NCBI GenBank assembly: GCA_000824805.1
Contig: CCNA01000004.1
Span: 124,001 to 188,000 of the forward strand
From: Mesorhizobium sp. SOD10
Lineage (GTDB): Bacteria > Pseudomonadota > Alphaproteobacteria > Rhizobiales > Rhizobiaceae
DNA length: 64,000 bases
Direction of reading: 5' to 3'
Below the pieces are notes generated by a model. It searched no databases. It was not told the origin of the DNA and worked only from the letters and a program-made list of their open reading frames with translations. Both the position numbers and the translations under genes were made by a program. Below, one piece after another: positions 35,010 through 44,863 of the stretch. The stretch's first letter is position 1; the number at the start of each line of letters is the position of its first letter.

Positions 35010-36050
35010 ATGGAAGTTCGCGTCGTCAATGTGCGCAAGGAGTTCGAGCGGTTTCCGGCGCTCCATGACGTGTCGCTCGACATCAGGTCCGGCGAGCTGA
35101 TCGCGCTGCTCGGGCCGTCCGGCTCCGGCAAGACGACGCTGCTTCGCCTGATCGCCGGGCTCGAGCGGCCGACCAAGGGCGCGATCTTCTTCGGCGACGA
35201 GGACGCTTCGCAGAAGTCGATCCAGGAGCGCAATGTCGGCTTCGTCTTCCAGCATTACGCGCTGTTCCGCCACATGACGGTTGCCGACAATATCGGCTTC
35301 GGCCTGAAGGTCCGGCACGGCGCCGCAAGACCGTCGGGGCAGGAAATCCGCCGCCGGGCGCTCGAATTGCTCGACCTCGTCCAACTGTCGGGCCTGGAAA
35401 AGCGCTATCCGGCGCAGCTTTCCGGCGGCCAGCGCCAGCGCGTGGCTCTGGCGCGAGCCATGGCGATCGAGCCCAAGGTGCTTCTGCTCGACGAGCCCTT
35501 CGGCGCGCTCGACGCCCAGGTTCGCCGCGAGCTGCGCCGCTGGCTGCGCGAGATCCATGACCGCACCGGCCATACGACCGTTTTCGTTACGCATGACCAG
35601 GAGGAAGCGCTGGAGCTCGCCGACCGCGTCGTCGTCATGAGCCAGGGCCGCATCGAGCAGGTCGGCACCGCAGACGATATCTATGACACGCCGAACTCTC
35701 CCTTCGTCTACTCCTTCATCGGCGAGTCGAGCTCGCTGCCGGTCAAGGTCGAGAACGGCGAGGTCTGGATTGCCGACCGGCCGATCGGGCTGCAGGCGCC
35801 GCATGCGCGGTCCGGCGAGGCGGTTCTCTATTTCCGTCCGCACGACGTCGACCTGCTCGACGGCTGCAGCGGCTGCATCGCCGGCACGGTTGCCGCCAGC
35901 CGCCGCGTCGCCGGCACCAGGCGCGTCGAGCTCGAGGTCGGCGGCGAGCGCCAGCGCGTCGAGATCGAGCTGCCCGTCGACCATCCTGCCGCGCAGAAGA
36001 GCCGGGTGGCTTTCAGGCCGCGACGCTGGAAGCTTTTTCCCAAGTCGTGA
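35010..36050 (+). CDS. cysA: Sulfate/thiosulfate ABC transporter ATPase CysA
   Basis: 346 residues. Walker A GPSGSGKTTLLR near residue 34, signature LSGGQRQRVALARAMA, Walker B VLLLDEPFGALD and switch histidine TVFVTHDQEEALEL. A C-terminal TOBE-like regulatory domain follows from about residue 235. TGAGGG precedes the ATG. A palindromic repeat separates it from cysW, so its translation is not directly coupled to the permeases. It drives sulfate import through CysT and CysW. Confidence 0.94.
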   Translation: MEVRVVNVRKEFERFPALHDVSLDIRSGELIALLGPSGSGKTTLLRLIAGLERPTKGAIFFGDEDASQKSIQERNVGFVFQHYALFRHMTVADNIGFGLKVRHGAARPSGQEIRRRALELLDLVQLSGLEKRYPAQLSGGQRQRVALARAMAIEPKVLLLDEPFGALDAQVRRELRRWLREIHDRTGHTTVFVTHDQEEALELADRVVVMSQGRIEQVGTADDIYDTPNSPFVYSFIGESSSLPVKVENGEVWIADRPIGLQAPHARSGEAVLYFRPHDVDLLDGCSGCIAGTVAASRRVAGTRRVELEVGGERQRVEIELPVDHPAAQKSRVAFRPRRWKLFPKS

Positions 36051-36200
36051 ATTCCCTTCATGCCCTCCAGCGCCCAGGCCTGGCGTTATCCATGAATCTA
36101 CTTGGAAGAAAATCCTAGCAAAGAGCTGTTTCGGCGAGATATTTTCCAAACCCTCGCTCGCCGCTCCGAGCGCGTGCCTCGTCGCGCCAGCCTTTCCCGA

Positions 36201-36217
36201 CTATGGTCGCGCCATAG
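36201..36217. promoter_or_regulatory. Palindrome before the second sulfate-binding protein
   Basis: CTATGGTCGCGCCATAG has perfect 6-base arms around a TCGCG centre and lies 31 bases before the start at 36248. It may be an operator or a small hairpin giving the second binding protein its own level of expression. Confidence 0.35.
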
Positions 36218-36247
36218 CTTCGATCCATTTCCAAGGAGCCTGCTTTC

Positions 36248-37234
36248 ATGAAGCGCCTATTGCTCGGCATCGCGGCTGTTGCCGGTCTCGTCCTCGCGTC
36301 CTCCCAAGCCTGGTCGGCCGACAAGCTTTTGAATGCATCCTATGACGTCGGCCGCGAGCTGTTCGCCGACATCAACAAAGCCTTCATCGCCAAGCACCCC
36401 GGCGTCACGATCGATCAGTCGCATGCCGGCACCTCGGCGCAGGCGCGCGCGATCGCCGAAGGTCTTGGCGCCGATGTCGTCACCTTCAACCAGGTCACCG
36501 ACGTCGACTTCCTGGTCAAGAAGGGCCTTGTCTCAGCCGACTGGCAGAAGGATTTCCCTGACAACGCCTCGCCCTTCTATTCCTTGCCTTCGTTCCTTGT
36601 CCGCGCGGGCAATCCCAAGCACATCAAGGACTGGAACGACCTGGTGCGTGACGACGTGCAGGTGATCTTCCCGAACCCGAAGACGTCGGGCAATGCGCGC
36701 TATACCTATCTCGCCGCCACCGCCTACGCCAAGGAAGCCTTCAAGGGCGACGACGCCAAGGTGAAGGAGTTCATCACCAAGCTCTTCAACAACGTGCCGA
36801 TCTTCGACACCGGCGGGCGAGCCGCCACCACGACTTTCGTCCAGCGCGAAATTGGCGACGTGCTGATCACCTTCGAGTCGGAGACGCGCGGCATCCGCAA
36901 GGAGTATGGCGACGACAAATTCGAGCAGGTCACGCCTTCGGTCAGTCTGCTCGCCGAGTTCCCGGTGGCAATCGTCGACAAGGTAGCCGACGAGCATGGC
37001 AGCCGCGATCTCGCCAAAACCTACCTCGACTTCCTCTACACGCCGGACGGCCAGGAGATCGCCGCCGAGAACGGCTTGCGGGTTCGCGACGCGACGGTGG
37101 CCGCCAAGCACAAGGCCGATTTCCCGGACGTCCGGCTGCTGACCGTCGAGGAAATCTTCGGTGGCTGGGACAAGGTGCAGAAGGAGCATTTCGCCGCCGG
37201 CGGACTGCTCGATCAGGCCTACGGCAGCCGCTGA
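36248..37234 (+). CDS. Sulfate ABC transporter substrate-binding protein (second copy)
   Basis: 328 residues with a Sec signal (LLLGIAAVAGLVLASSQAWSA). It has the same family blocks as the protein at 32094 (SHAGTSAQARAIAEGLGADVV, PNPKTSGNARYTYLAATAY, GDVLITFESETRGI) but differs clearly over its length, so the two are old paralogues and not a recent duplication. AAGGAG precedes the ATG closely. It lies about 200 bases behind cysA, after a possible regulatory palindrome. The two binding proteins may differ in affinity or in preference for sulfate and thiosulfate. Confidence 0.92.
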   Translation: MKRLLLGIAAVAGLVLASSQAWSADKLLNASYDVGRELFADINKAFIAKHPGVTIDQSHAGTSAQARAIAEGLGADVVTFNQVTDVDFLVKKGLVSADWQKDFPDNASPFYSLPSFLVRAGNPKHIKDWNDLVRDDVQVIFPNPKTSGNARYTYLAATAYAKEAFKGDDAKVKEFITKLFNNVPIFDTGGRAATTTFVQREIGDVLITFESETRGIRKEYGDDKFEQVTPSVSLLAEFPVAIVDKVADEHGSRDLAKTYLDFLYTPDGQEIAAENGLRVRDATVAAKHKADFPDVRLLTVEEIFGGWDKVQKEHFAAGGLLDQAYGSR

Positions 37235-37257
37235 GCCGCCATACAATCAGGAAGCGC

Positions 37258-37284
37258 AGGAAAGCCGGCTTTAGCCGGCTTCCT
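37258..37284 (+). terminator. Probable terminator of the sulfate operon
   Basis: AAGCCGGC-TTTA-GCCGGCTT (37262-37281) forms a strong stem, extended by AGG/CCT across a one-base bulge. It begins 24 bases after the binding-protein stop. The following bases CATTTG give only a weak U-tract. Confidence 0.7.
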
Positions 37285-37469
37285 CATTTGGGCCGGCCGG
37301 CACTTCGCAGGGGAAATCCGGCATCCAACGTGAAAAACGTTACGAAGAATCAACGCGTTTGTGCCTAAGTTGCCGGGCAAATTGTTAGGCCAGGCGGTCA
37401 ACTGTCATGATTTGCACACAAACAACCGCCAGATGCAGGCGCATTGGGGTTTGATGAATTGAATCGGGC

Positions 37470-37919
37470 ATGCTGACCAAAAAAGGCAAATACGGCCTCA
37501 AGGCCCTTGTGCATCTTTCCGGCCTGCCGGCTGGCCAGCTTGCATTTGTCAACGACATTGCGGTGGCCAACAACATCCCGAAGAAATTCCTTGATGCGAT
37601 CCTGGGCGAGCTGCGCAATGCCGGTTTCGTCCAGAGCCGCAAGGGCAAGGAAGGCGGTTACCGCCTCGCCCGCCCCGCTTCCGAGATCAAGATCGGCCAT
37701 GTCGTGCGCGTGCTCGACGGCCCGCTGGCGCCGATCCCTTGCGCCAGCCGCACGCAATATCAGCGCTGCGAGGATTGCGACGAGGCCACCTGCCAGGTCC
37801 GCCACATGATGCTGGAAGTGCGCCAGGCGATCGCCGAGGTGCTGGACAACCGCAGCCTCGCCGCTATGCGCGACGCCGACAACGACGATTTCCCGGCGGA
37901 GCTCACGTCTCAGATTTGA
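37470..37919 (+). CDS. Rrf2-family transcriptional regulator
   Basis: 149 residues. The N-terminal winged helix-turn-helix (MLTKKGKYGLKALVHLS ... GGYRLARPASEI) is typical of Rrf2. Cysteines in IPCAS and in CEDCDEATC (near residues 91-110) fall in the region where IscR and NsrR bind an iron-sulfur cluster, although spacing differs and the group is richer in cysteine than CymR. The position just after the sulfate transporter suggests control of sulfur assimilation, as CymR (also Rrf2) does in Bacillus. That role is inference. It is a separate unit behind a terminator. Confidence 0.85.
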   Translation: MLTKKGKYGLKALVHLSGLPAGQLAFVNDIAVANNIPKKFLDAILGELRNAGFVQSRKGKEGGYRLARPASEIKIGHVVRVLDGPLAPIPCASRTQYQRCEDCDEATCQVRHMMLEVRQAIAEVLDNRSLAAMRDADNDDFPAELTSQI

Positions 37920-38056
37920 GGCAGATCGGGGAAAAGCGCGGCGGCCAGGCTCGACCGCTTCGCCAAGCTTCCGCTCACAATTGCGCCAGACGATAAGCCC
38001 CGGCCCCGGCTTGTCGCCCTCGGTTGCCAGTCCACTGCGGACGCAGTAAAGCGACA

Positions 38057-38105
38057 GAGCATGATCCCGAAAAGTGGGAACCGGTTTTCGGGCAAGATCA
38101 TGCTC
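38057..38105. repeat. Dispersed palindromic repeat, family C
   Basis: A 49-base element with outer arms GAGCATGAT / ATCATGCTC and inner arms CCCGAAAA / TTTTCGGG around GTGGGAACCGG. It lies 30 bases before the acyltransferase-like gene. It has the same plan as the family B element in the cys operon and is a form I associate with Rhizobiales intergenic regions. Confidence 0.8.
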
Positions 38106-38135
38106 CATCAAAAGAGTGGAACAGGGCTCTGACGC

Positions 38136-39281
38136 ATGAGGCTGCCTTGGCTTGGCAATTCCCGCAGGGCCAGCCGGCAGCCAACGTCGAACGACATCTA
38201 TCACACCGAGATCACCGCCGACGTGCCGGTGCCGGAGCGCGATGAGTCCGTTCGCTTCTTCACTCGCAAGGTTATCCGCCCCGGAAAACTGCGCCGTTTC
38301 ACCAATCGGGACCTGCGGGAGAGCCTGCTGTCCTGTTTCTATCTCGGCGTCGCAGCGATGCTGCCGGTCTCTTCGTGGGATCCCATCTGCGGCTGGGTGT
38401 CTACGCTTCGGCGCAAGCGCCACTTTCGCAAGGACTTCGCCCGCTACGACGTCGCGGTCAGGGCCGTGCTCGGCAACGCCGTCGACACGCGAGAGATGTT
38501 CAAGGCGCAGCTCGCCGCCATTCACCGCCGGCGGCTGACGCTTGCGGCGCATCTCGTCGCCGACTGGCGCTGGTCGCCGGCGATCCGGCTCGAAGGCATC
38601 GGGGCCCTGCGACAAGCCCTGCGCAACGGGCGCGGCGCCATCATATGGTGCGATCAGTTCACGGCGCAGACGATTATGGGCAAGCGCGCCTTGCACGAGG
38701 CCGGCGTCGATACCCATCAGGTGAGTGCCCAGTATCACGGCTTCACCCCGAGCCAATTCGGCTTCCGCGTGATCAACCCGCCGCTGGTCAAGGTCGAGAA
38801 CCGGTTCCTGAAGAGCCGGATCGTCTTTGAGCGCACCGACGCCTATCAGGTCACCACGCGCATCCAGAAGGTGCTGAAAGCAAACGGCGTGGTGCTGATG
38901 ACCAACACCATCTATGCCGGCTCCGCCTTCACCGAGGCCGCCATGGGCGAGCGCGGCTGGACCCACCTCGCCTCGGCGCCGGCAAACTTCGCCGCGCGCG
39001 CGGGTGCGGCGCTGTTTCATATGGCGACGATCGAGACGGTCCCTTTTCGCCAGTATCGGGCGATCCTTAGCGAGTTGAGCGCGAGTCCGGAGGCGCCTAC
39101 ATCGCCTTCCAAGGACACGACAGGGAAGAACCTCGTCCTCCAGGCGGGATTTATCCTATCGAAGCGTGACCAGATGCTGGAAACGCTCAAACTCTGTCCG
39201 GAGCAGATGATGGCCTGGTCGAGCGCCGTGCGGCTGACCGAGCGGCCAACCGAGGCCGCGATCGGCAATGAGGGCGCGTGA
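38136..39281 (+). CDS. LpxL/HtrB-like acyltransferase-fold protein, activity uncertain
   Basis: 381 residues without a signal peptide. The middle and C-terminal parts (GRGAIIWCDQFTAQTIMGKRAL near 165, VLKANGVVLMTNTIYAG near 245, APANFAARAGAALFHMATIE near 280) follow the layout of lauroyl/myristoyl lipid A acyltransferases: active-site block, glycine-rich turn, and a final block about retaining small residues. The expected H-x4-D/E catalytic motif at the first block is replaced by CDQFTAQ, so it may be inactive or act differently. A hydrophobic stretch LLSCFYLGVAAMLPVSSW near 65 could touch the membrane. The start has only a weak ribosome site. Assignment is tentative. Confidence 0.5.
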   Translation: MRLPWLGNSRRASRQPTSNDIYHTEITADVPVPERDESVRFFTRKVIRPGKLRRFTNRDLRESLLSCFYLGVAAMLPVSSWDPICGWVSTLRRKRHFRKDFARYDVAVRAVLGNAVDTREMFKAQLAAIHRRRLTLAAHLVADWRWSPAIRLEGIGALRQALRNGRGAIIWCDQFTAQTIMGKRALHEAGVDTHQVSAQYHGFTPSQFGFRVINPPLVKVENRFLKSRIVFERTDAYQVTTRIQKVLKANGVVLMTNTIYAGSAFTEAAMGERGWTHLASAPANFAARAGAALFHMATIETVPFRQYRAILSELSASPEAPTSPSKDTTGKNLVLQAGFILSKRDQMLETLKLCPEQMMAWSSAVRLTERPTEAAIGNEGA

Positions 39282-39309
39282 AGCCCCTGTCCGGTGCGTA
39301 TGGCGGAAA

Positions 39310-39822
39310 TCACTGACCCCGGCCGATGACTTCTTTCACGATCCCGGCGACACTTCGTGTTCCATCGACCATCACCGCCCGTTCGTCCGCGGAAGGCTCT
39401 TCCAGCGTGGCGAACTGGCTGTCGACGAGGCTTGCGGGCATGAAATGGCCCTTGCGGTTGGCGACCCGGCGCCAGGCGGTCTCGCGATCGACCTTGAGAT
39501 AGAGGAAAACCATACCGGGACAAAAGCGGCTCAGCCGGTCACGGTAGCTTCGCTTGAGCGCCGAGCACGCCGCCACTGCCTTTCGTCCATCGGCAACGGA
39601 GGTTGCGATGCGCTCGCCTATGGCGTCGAGCCAGCCCTCGCGCAGCGCATCGGTCAGCGGCTCGCCACGTGACATGCGTGATACGTTCTCCGGCGGATGC
39701 AGCCGGTCTCCTTCGATGAAGTCGGCGCCAAGCGCCGTGGCGAGCGCCTCGCCGACGGCCGTTTTGCCGCAACCGGCGACACCCATCACGACGATGGCCG
39801 GCACCGTCCGAAGATCGTTCAT
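39310..39822 (-). CDS. gntK: Gluconokinase
   Basis: 170 residues from the ATG at 39822, the usual GntK length. P-loop GVAGCGKTAVG follows the short N-terminus, then FIEGDRLHPPENVSRMSRGEPLTD, a diagnostic gluconokinase block, and ACSALKRSYRDRLSR. It phosphorylates D-gluconate to 6-phosphogluconate. GGAG lies upstream of the chosen start; another ATG at 39864, just 2 bases past the upstream permease stop, is an alternative that would add 14 residues. As the last gene of an ABC importer operon it suggests that the imported solute yields gluconate or is gluconate. Confidence 0.92.
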   Translation of the reverse strand: MNDLRTVPAIVVMGVAGCGKTAVGEALATALGADFIEGDRLHPPENVSRMSRGEPLTDALREGWLDAIGERIATSVADGRKAVAACSALKRSYRDRLSRFCPGMVFLYLKVDRETAWRRVANRKGHFMPASLVDSQFATLEEPSADERAVMVDGTRSVAGIVKEVIGRGQ

Positions 39823-39866
39823 GCGGAGCTCCGGGATCTGCGGTCTTGCGCTCGCCTCATCCACGG

Positions 39867-40853
39867 TCAGCGGCTCGCCGGCGCGCGTCCATAGAGCAGA
39901 AGCATGGCGACGATGACGACGCCGTAGATGATCTGCCGCCCCGCCTCCGGCATCTGCATGACCGAGAGGATGGACTGCAAGAGCGTGATCAGGATCACGC
40001 CGGCCACCGTGCCGAGATAGGAGCCGCGCCCGCCGAGGATCGAAGTACCGCCAAGGACCACCGCGGCGATCGAGGGCAGCAGATAGGCATCACCCATGGA
40101 TTGGGCCGCCTTCGACGCATAGCCCGCCAGAAGCACGCCGCCAAAGGCCGACAGCCCGCCGGAGACGGCGAAGGCGATCATCACGACGCGGCGCGTGTCG
40201 ATGCCGGAAAGATAGGCGGCGCGCTCACGATTGCCGATGCCGTAGACGGCGCGGCCGAAGCTGGTGCGGGTCAAAACGAAGACCGTCGCGGCGCCGATCA
40301 GCGCCCAGATGATGACGGCGTTGGGAACGCCCGGAATGGTGAAGCCGGTCGCCAGGTATCGCATCGCGGCGGTCGCCGAATCCTGCGGCGAGAAGCCGCC
40401 CGTATAGACCACCATCAACCCTTGCGCGACGGCATTGGTGGCCAAAGTGATGATCATCGAGGGGATGCGCAGATAGGCGACGCCGATGCCGTTGACGATG
40501 CCGATCGCCACGCCGCACAGCACCCCAAAAGGGATGGCCACGGCAACGCCGGCCGGGCCATAGGCGGCGGCCGCGCAGGCCATCATGGCGCCTGTAGCCA
40601 CTGACCATGGCACGGAGAGGTCGATCTGGCCGAGCAGGATGACCAGCATCATGCCGGTTGCGATGACGCCGAGGAAGGACGCGACCTTCAACTGCTGCAG
40701 CAGATATTCCGGCGAAAGGAAGCTGCGCGAATAGAGGCTGCCGAGCAAAAGCAGGATGACGATGCAGGCAAATGCCGTAAGCACCGCCGGATCAGCGCGT
40801 CGCAGAAACTTGGGCATGCGGTTGGCGATGCCGCCAAGCGTCGTTTCGCTCAC
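39867..40853 (-). CDS. Sugar-type ABC permease (second of two)
   Basis: 328 residues of the RbsC/XylH family. About eight to ten hydrophobic segments are present, with the family block VILLGQIDLSVPWSVATGAMM near residue 75 (usual form GGIDLSVGS, here with Q in place of G) and LLPSIAAVVLGGTSILGGRGS near residue 260. The start is GTG, and GTGA overlaps the stop of the first permease by 4 bases. Having two different permeases in one importer fits the ytfT/yjfF-type organisation. Confidence 0.9.
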   Translation of the reverse strand: MSETTLGGIANRMPKFLRRADPAVLTAFACIVILLLLGSLYSRSFLSPEYLLQQLKVASFLGVIATGMMLVILLGQIDLSVPWSVATGAMMACAAAAYGPAGVAVAIPFGVLCGVAIGIVNGIGVAYLRIPSMIITLATNAVAQGLMVVYTGGFSPQDSATAAMRYLATGFTIPGVPNAVIIWALIGAATVFVLTRTSFGRAVYGIGNRERAAYLSGIDTRRVVMIAFAVSGGLSAFGGVLLAGYASKAAQSMGDAYLLPSIAAVVLGGTSILGGRGSYLGTVAGVILITLLQSILSVMQMPEAGRQIIYGVVIVAMLLLYGRAPASR

Positions 40854-41826
40854 AGGAACCACTCCAACCGGTTGCGCACCCGGAACAGCGCGAAAGCGCC
40901 GAGGCTGACCGCGATCAGCAGGATAACGCCCTGGAACAGCGGCTGCCAGAGCGGATCGAAGTCGAAGACGAACAACAGATCGCCGATGGTGCGGAAGGCG
41001 AGCGCGCCGAAGATCGCGCCGATGGCGCTGCCCTTGCCGCCGAACAGCGAAACGCCGCCGAGCACGACCGCCGCGATCGAGAACAGCGTGTAGGAATTGC
41101 CGCTCGCATAGGCCGCCTCGCCGGTATAGGTGAAGAAGGTGAGGAACAGGCCGCCGATGGCCGCAAGCAGGCCGGCAAGCGTGTATGCCAGAAACTTGCC
41201 CCTGCGGATCGGCACGCCCGACATGTAAGCCGCCGTCTCTGAAGAGCCCGCCGCATAAGCGGCGCGCCCGAGTTCGGAACGACTGAACGGCACCCAGACG
41301 ACGAGCACGACGACGAGCAGCGCCACGAGGCTCGCCGGCACCAAGCCGAAGAAACGTCCGGTCAGGAAATCCGCCAGGTCCTCGTTGACCGAGCCGCCGG
41401 GAACCGGACGCAAAAGCAGCGCCAGACCGAAAAAGACGGCGCCCGTGGCGATGGTGGCGACGATCGGCTGCAGCCTGCCATAGATAACGATGGCGCCGTT
41501 GACCGCCCCGCAGAGCAGCCCGGTGCCAAGCACCGCCAACACCCCAAACGCCGTCTCCAGGCCGGTGCCGATCACCAGCCATGAAGCCATGCAGTTGGTG
41601 AGCGTAAAGATCATGCCGACCGACAGATCGATGCCGGCGGTGATCACCACCAATGTCTGTGCCATGGCGACGAAGGCAAGCAGCACGCCCTTGTTGGCGG
41701 CCGTCTGCACGACATTGGGGGTGAAGCCCGCCGGATGGTTCGCGCTGTAGATCGCGAACATGACGATCAAGATGCCGAAGGCCAAAAGCGTTCCGCGCTG
41801 CTCGGCCAACAAGTAGCGCCAGTCCT

Positions 41827-41830
<4 letters not shown>
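40850..41830 (-). CDS. Sugar-type ABC permease (first of two)
   Basis: 326 residues of the RbsC family. VVITAGIDLSVGMIFTLTNCM near residue 62 and FSIAAVVLGGVSLFGGKGS near residue 248 are the conserved blocks of the fold. It starts within the last codons of the ATPase gene (ATGA overlap of 4 bases) and its own stop overlaps the second permease, so three genes are translationally coupled. It should form a heterodimeric channel with the second permease. Confidence 0.9.
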
Positions 41831-43371
<1,541 letters not shown>

Positions 43372-43446
43372 TGGCCCTCCCCGGCCGTTTCGAGTTGAGA
43401 ACAGGAGGACGGTACCGCGAGCTCGCCGCGGCACCGTCCGGTCAGA

Positions 43447-44571
43447 CTATTTGTTTTCCTTGGTCTGGCCCATGATTTCCTGCGCGGTGAAATTGATGCC
43501 GCAGGTCGGGAAGGAATTGCCGACGAAGAAATTGTCGGACTGGTCGGGGAAGAAATCCTGCCCTGCCTTGAAGTTCGGATCCTCGACGATAGCCAAAGGC
43601 AGCTTTATCGACTGTGGCACGACATTGCCTTCGAGCGCGGCAATCGCCGTCTTGATGGCGACCGCAACTTGGGCCGGGCCGGTACCGGCGGACGAGCATT
43701 TCAGCCCGTCGGCCGCATGCGCGGCACAGAATTTGCGGAAGCCGTTTTCCGTCTCGCCGCCGAACGGCACGAACGGATGCTTGGCGTCGATCATCGCCTG
43801 CACGATCCCGGTGTCGCCGCCCTGCCCGGTGATACCGTCAAATGGCCCGCTGGTGGCGATCGCATCGGCCGTGGCCTTCTGCGCCACGCCGTCATCCCAC
43901 TTGCCGACCACCTCGGTGACGTTCCACTTCTTGCCGGAAGCATCCAGCACCTCATGGATACCGTTGTGGCGATCGGTGTCGACCGAGGTCCCGGCAACGC
44001 CGCGTACCTCCAGCACCTTGCCGCCATTCGGCACATGCGAGACCAGCCACTTGCCCCAGAGCTCGCCAAGGCCCTTCTGGTCGACATTGACGTTGATGGC
44101 ATCCTTGGTGTCGAGGATGTTGTCGAACGCGACGAGCACGACGCCGGCTTCCTTGGCGCGCTTGATGACCGGCCCGAACGCTGTCGGATTCTGTGCGTTG
44201 ACCACGATCGCGTCAAAGCCGGAATCGATGAAGTTGTTGATCGCCGAAATCTGCGCCGGCACGTCCTCGCCGGTCGACACGACCTTGAATTCCTTGAGTT
44301 TCTTGGCGACATCCGGTTGCGCAGCATAGGCCTTGGCCGTCTGGATCATCTGAATGCGCCAGGTGTTGGCGATGTAGCCGTTGGCAAGCGCGATGCGGTA
44401 AGGACCCTCTTTCTTCGGATATTTGAAAAACTGCGTATCGGCTGTCCAGGGGACAAAGCAGTCCGGTTCTGCCGCGGGTCCCTTGACCACTTCAGGTCCG
44501 GCGATCGCCGATGAACCCAGCATGACGAATGCAGTGGCGGCAATGACGCCGCCAACCAGTGACTTGATCAT
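43447..44571 (-). CDS. Sugar-type ABC substrate-binding protein
   Basis: 374 residues, periplasmic binding protein type 1 (Peripla_BP_4). Signal peptide SLVGGVIAATAFVMLGSSAIA. It is larger than RbsB (about 296). Typical segments are NNFIDSGFDAIVVNAQNPTA and GQGGDTGIVQAMIDAKHPF. GGGAGGA precedes the start by a good distance. First gene of the importer operon, behind a LacI-type operator. With gluconokinase in the same operon, gluconate or a related sugar acid is the best guess for the ligand; galactofuranose-type solutes are an alternative given the two-permease layout. Confidence 0.88.
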   Translation of the reverse strand: MIKSLVGGVIAATAFVMLGSSAIAGPEVVKGPAAEPDCFVPWTADTQFFKYPKKEGPYRIALANGYIANTWRIQMIQTAKAYAAQPDVAKKLKEFKVVSTGEDVPAQISAINNFIDSGFDAIVVNAQNPTAFGPVIKRAKEAGVVLVAFDNILDTKDAINVNVDQKGLGELWGKWLVSHVPNGGKVLEVRGVAGTSVDTDRHNGIHEVLDASGKKWNVTEVVGKWDDGVAQKATADAIATSGPFDGITGQGGDTGIVQAMIDAKHPFVPFGGETENGFRKFCAAHAADGLKCSSAGTGPAQVAVAIKTAIAALEGNVVPQSIKLPLAIVEDPNFKAGQDFFPDQSDNFFVGNSFPTCGINFTAQEIMGQTKENK

Positions 44572-44720
44572 CGATATTCCTCCCAGTTGCAGTTTCTGCT
44601 TGTAATCACTCCTGGCGCTGCCGGTCGGCACCCTCTGCCCAACCGCACACGCCCACGGGGACAGCCGCGTCGCCCCGATCCTCCTCCCTCACCTCCTCGG
44701 CAGTTTAGAAAACTATCATA

Positions 44721-44767
44721 TTATACATAATAAACAAGCAAGGGCTGTTGCTTATGTATAATAAACA
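44721..44767 (-). promoter_or_regulatory. AT-rich tandem repeat in the importer promoter
   Basis: TTATACATAATAAACA (44721-44736) and TTATGTATAATAAACA (44752-44767) match at 14 of 16 positions and lie 31 bases apart, close to three helical turns. The TTATACATAA and TTATGTATAA cores are also reverse complements of each other. They could be promoter elements for the minus-strand importer or paired regulator sites. Confidence 0.5.
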
Positions 44768-44804
44768 GCCTCGGATCTCCGCCGAATGCTGATTTTACAG
44801 ACAA

Positions 44805-44820
44805 ATGGTAGCGCTACCAT
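44805..44820. promoter_or_regulatory. LacI-family operator palindrome
   Basis: ATGGTAGCGCTACCAT is a perfect 16-base palindrome with the central CG typical of LacI/GntR-type repressors (E. coli GntR sites have a similar ATG..A-C/G-CG-..T..CAT layout). It lies between the regulator gene (stop side at 44864) and the binding-protein start at 44571, upstream of the AT-rich promoter region. Confidence 0.8.
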
Positions 44821-44863
44821 GATTGGGTGTAAAGCGCCGGCTTAGACATTTTTCCGGGGCTCT

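Noticed and set aside
37300..37345. AACGT-GAAAA-ACGTT inverted repeat before the Rrf2 gene as an operator
   Set aside because: Short arms and more than 120 bases from the gene start; too little to support a regulatory site.
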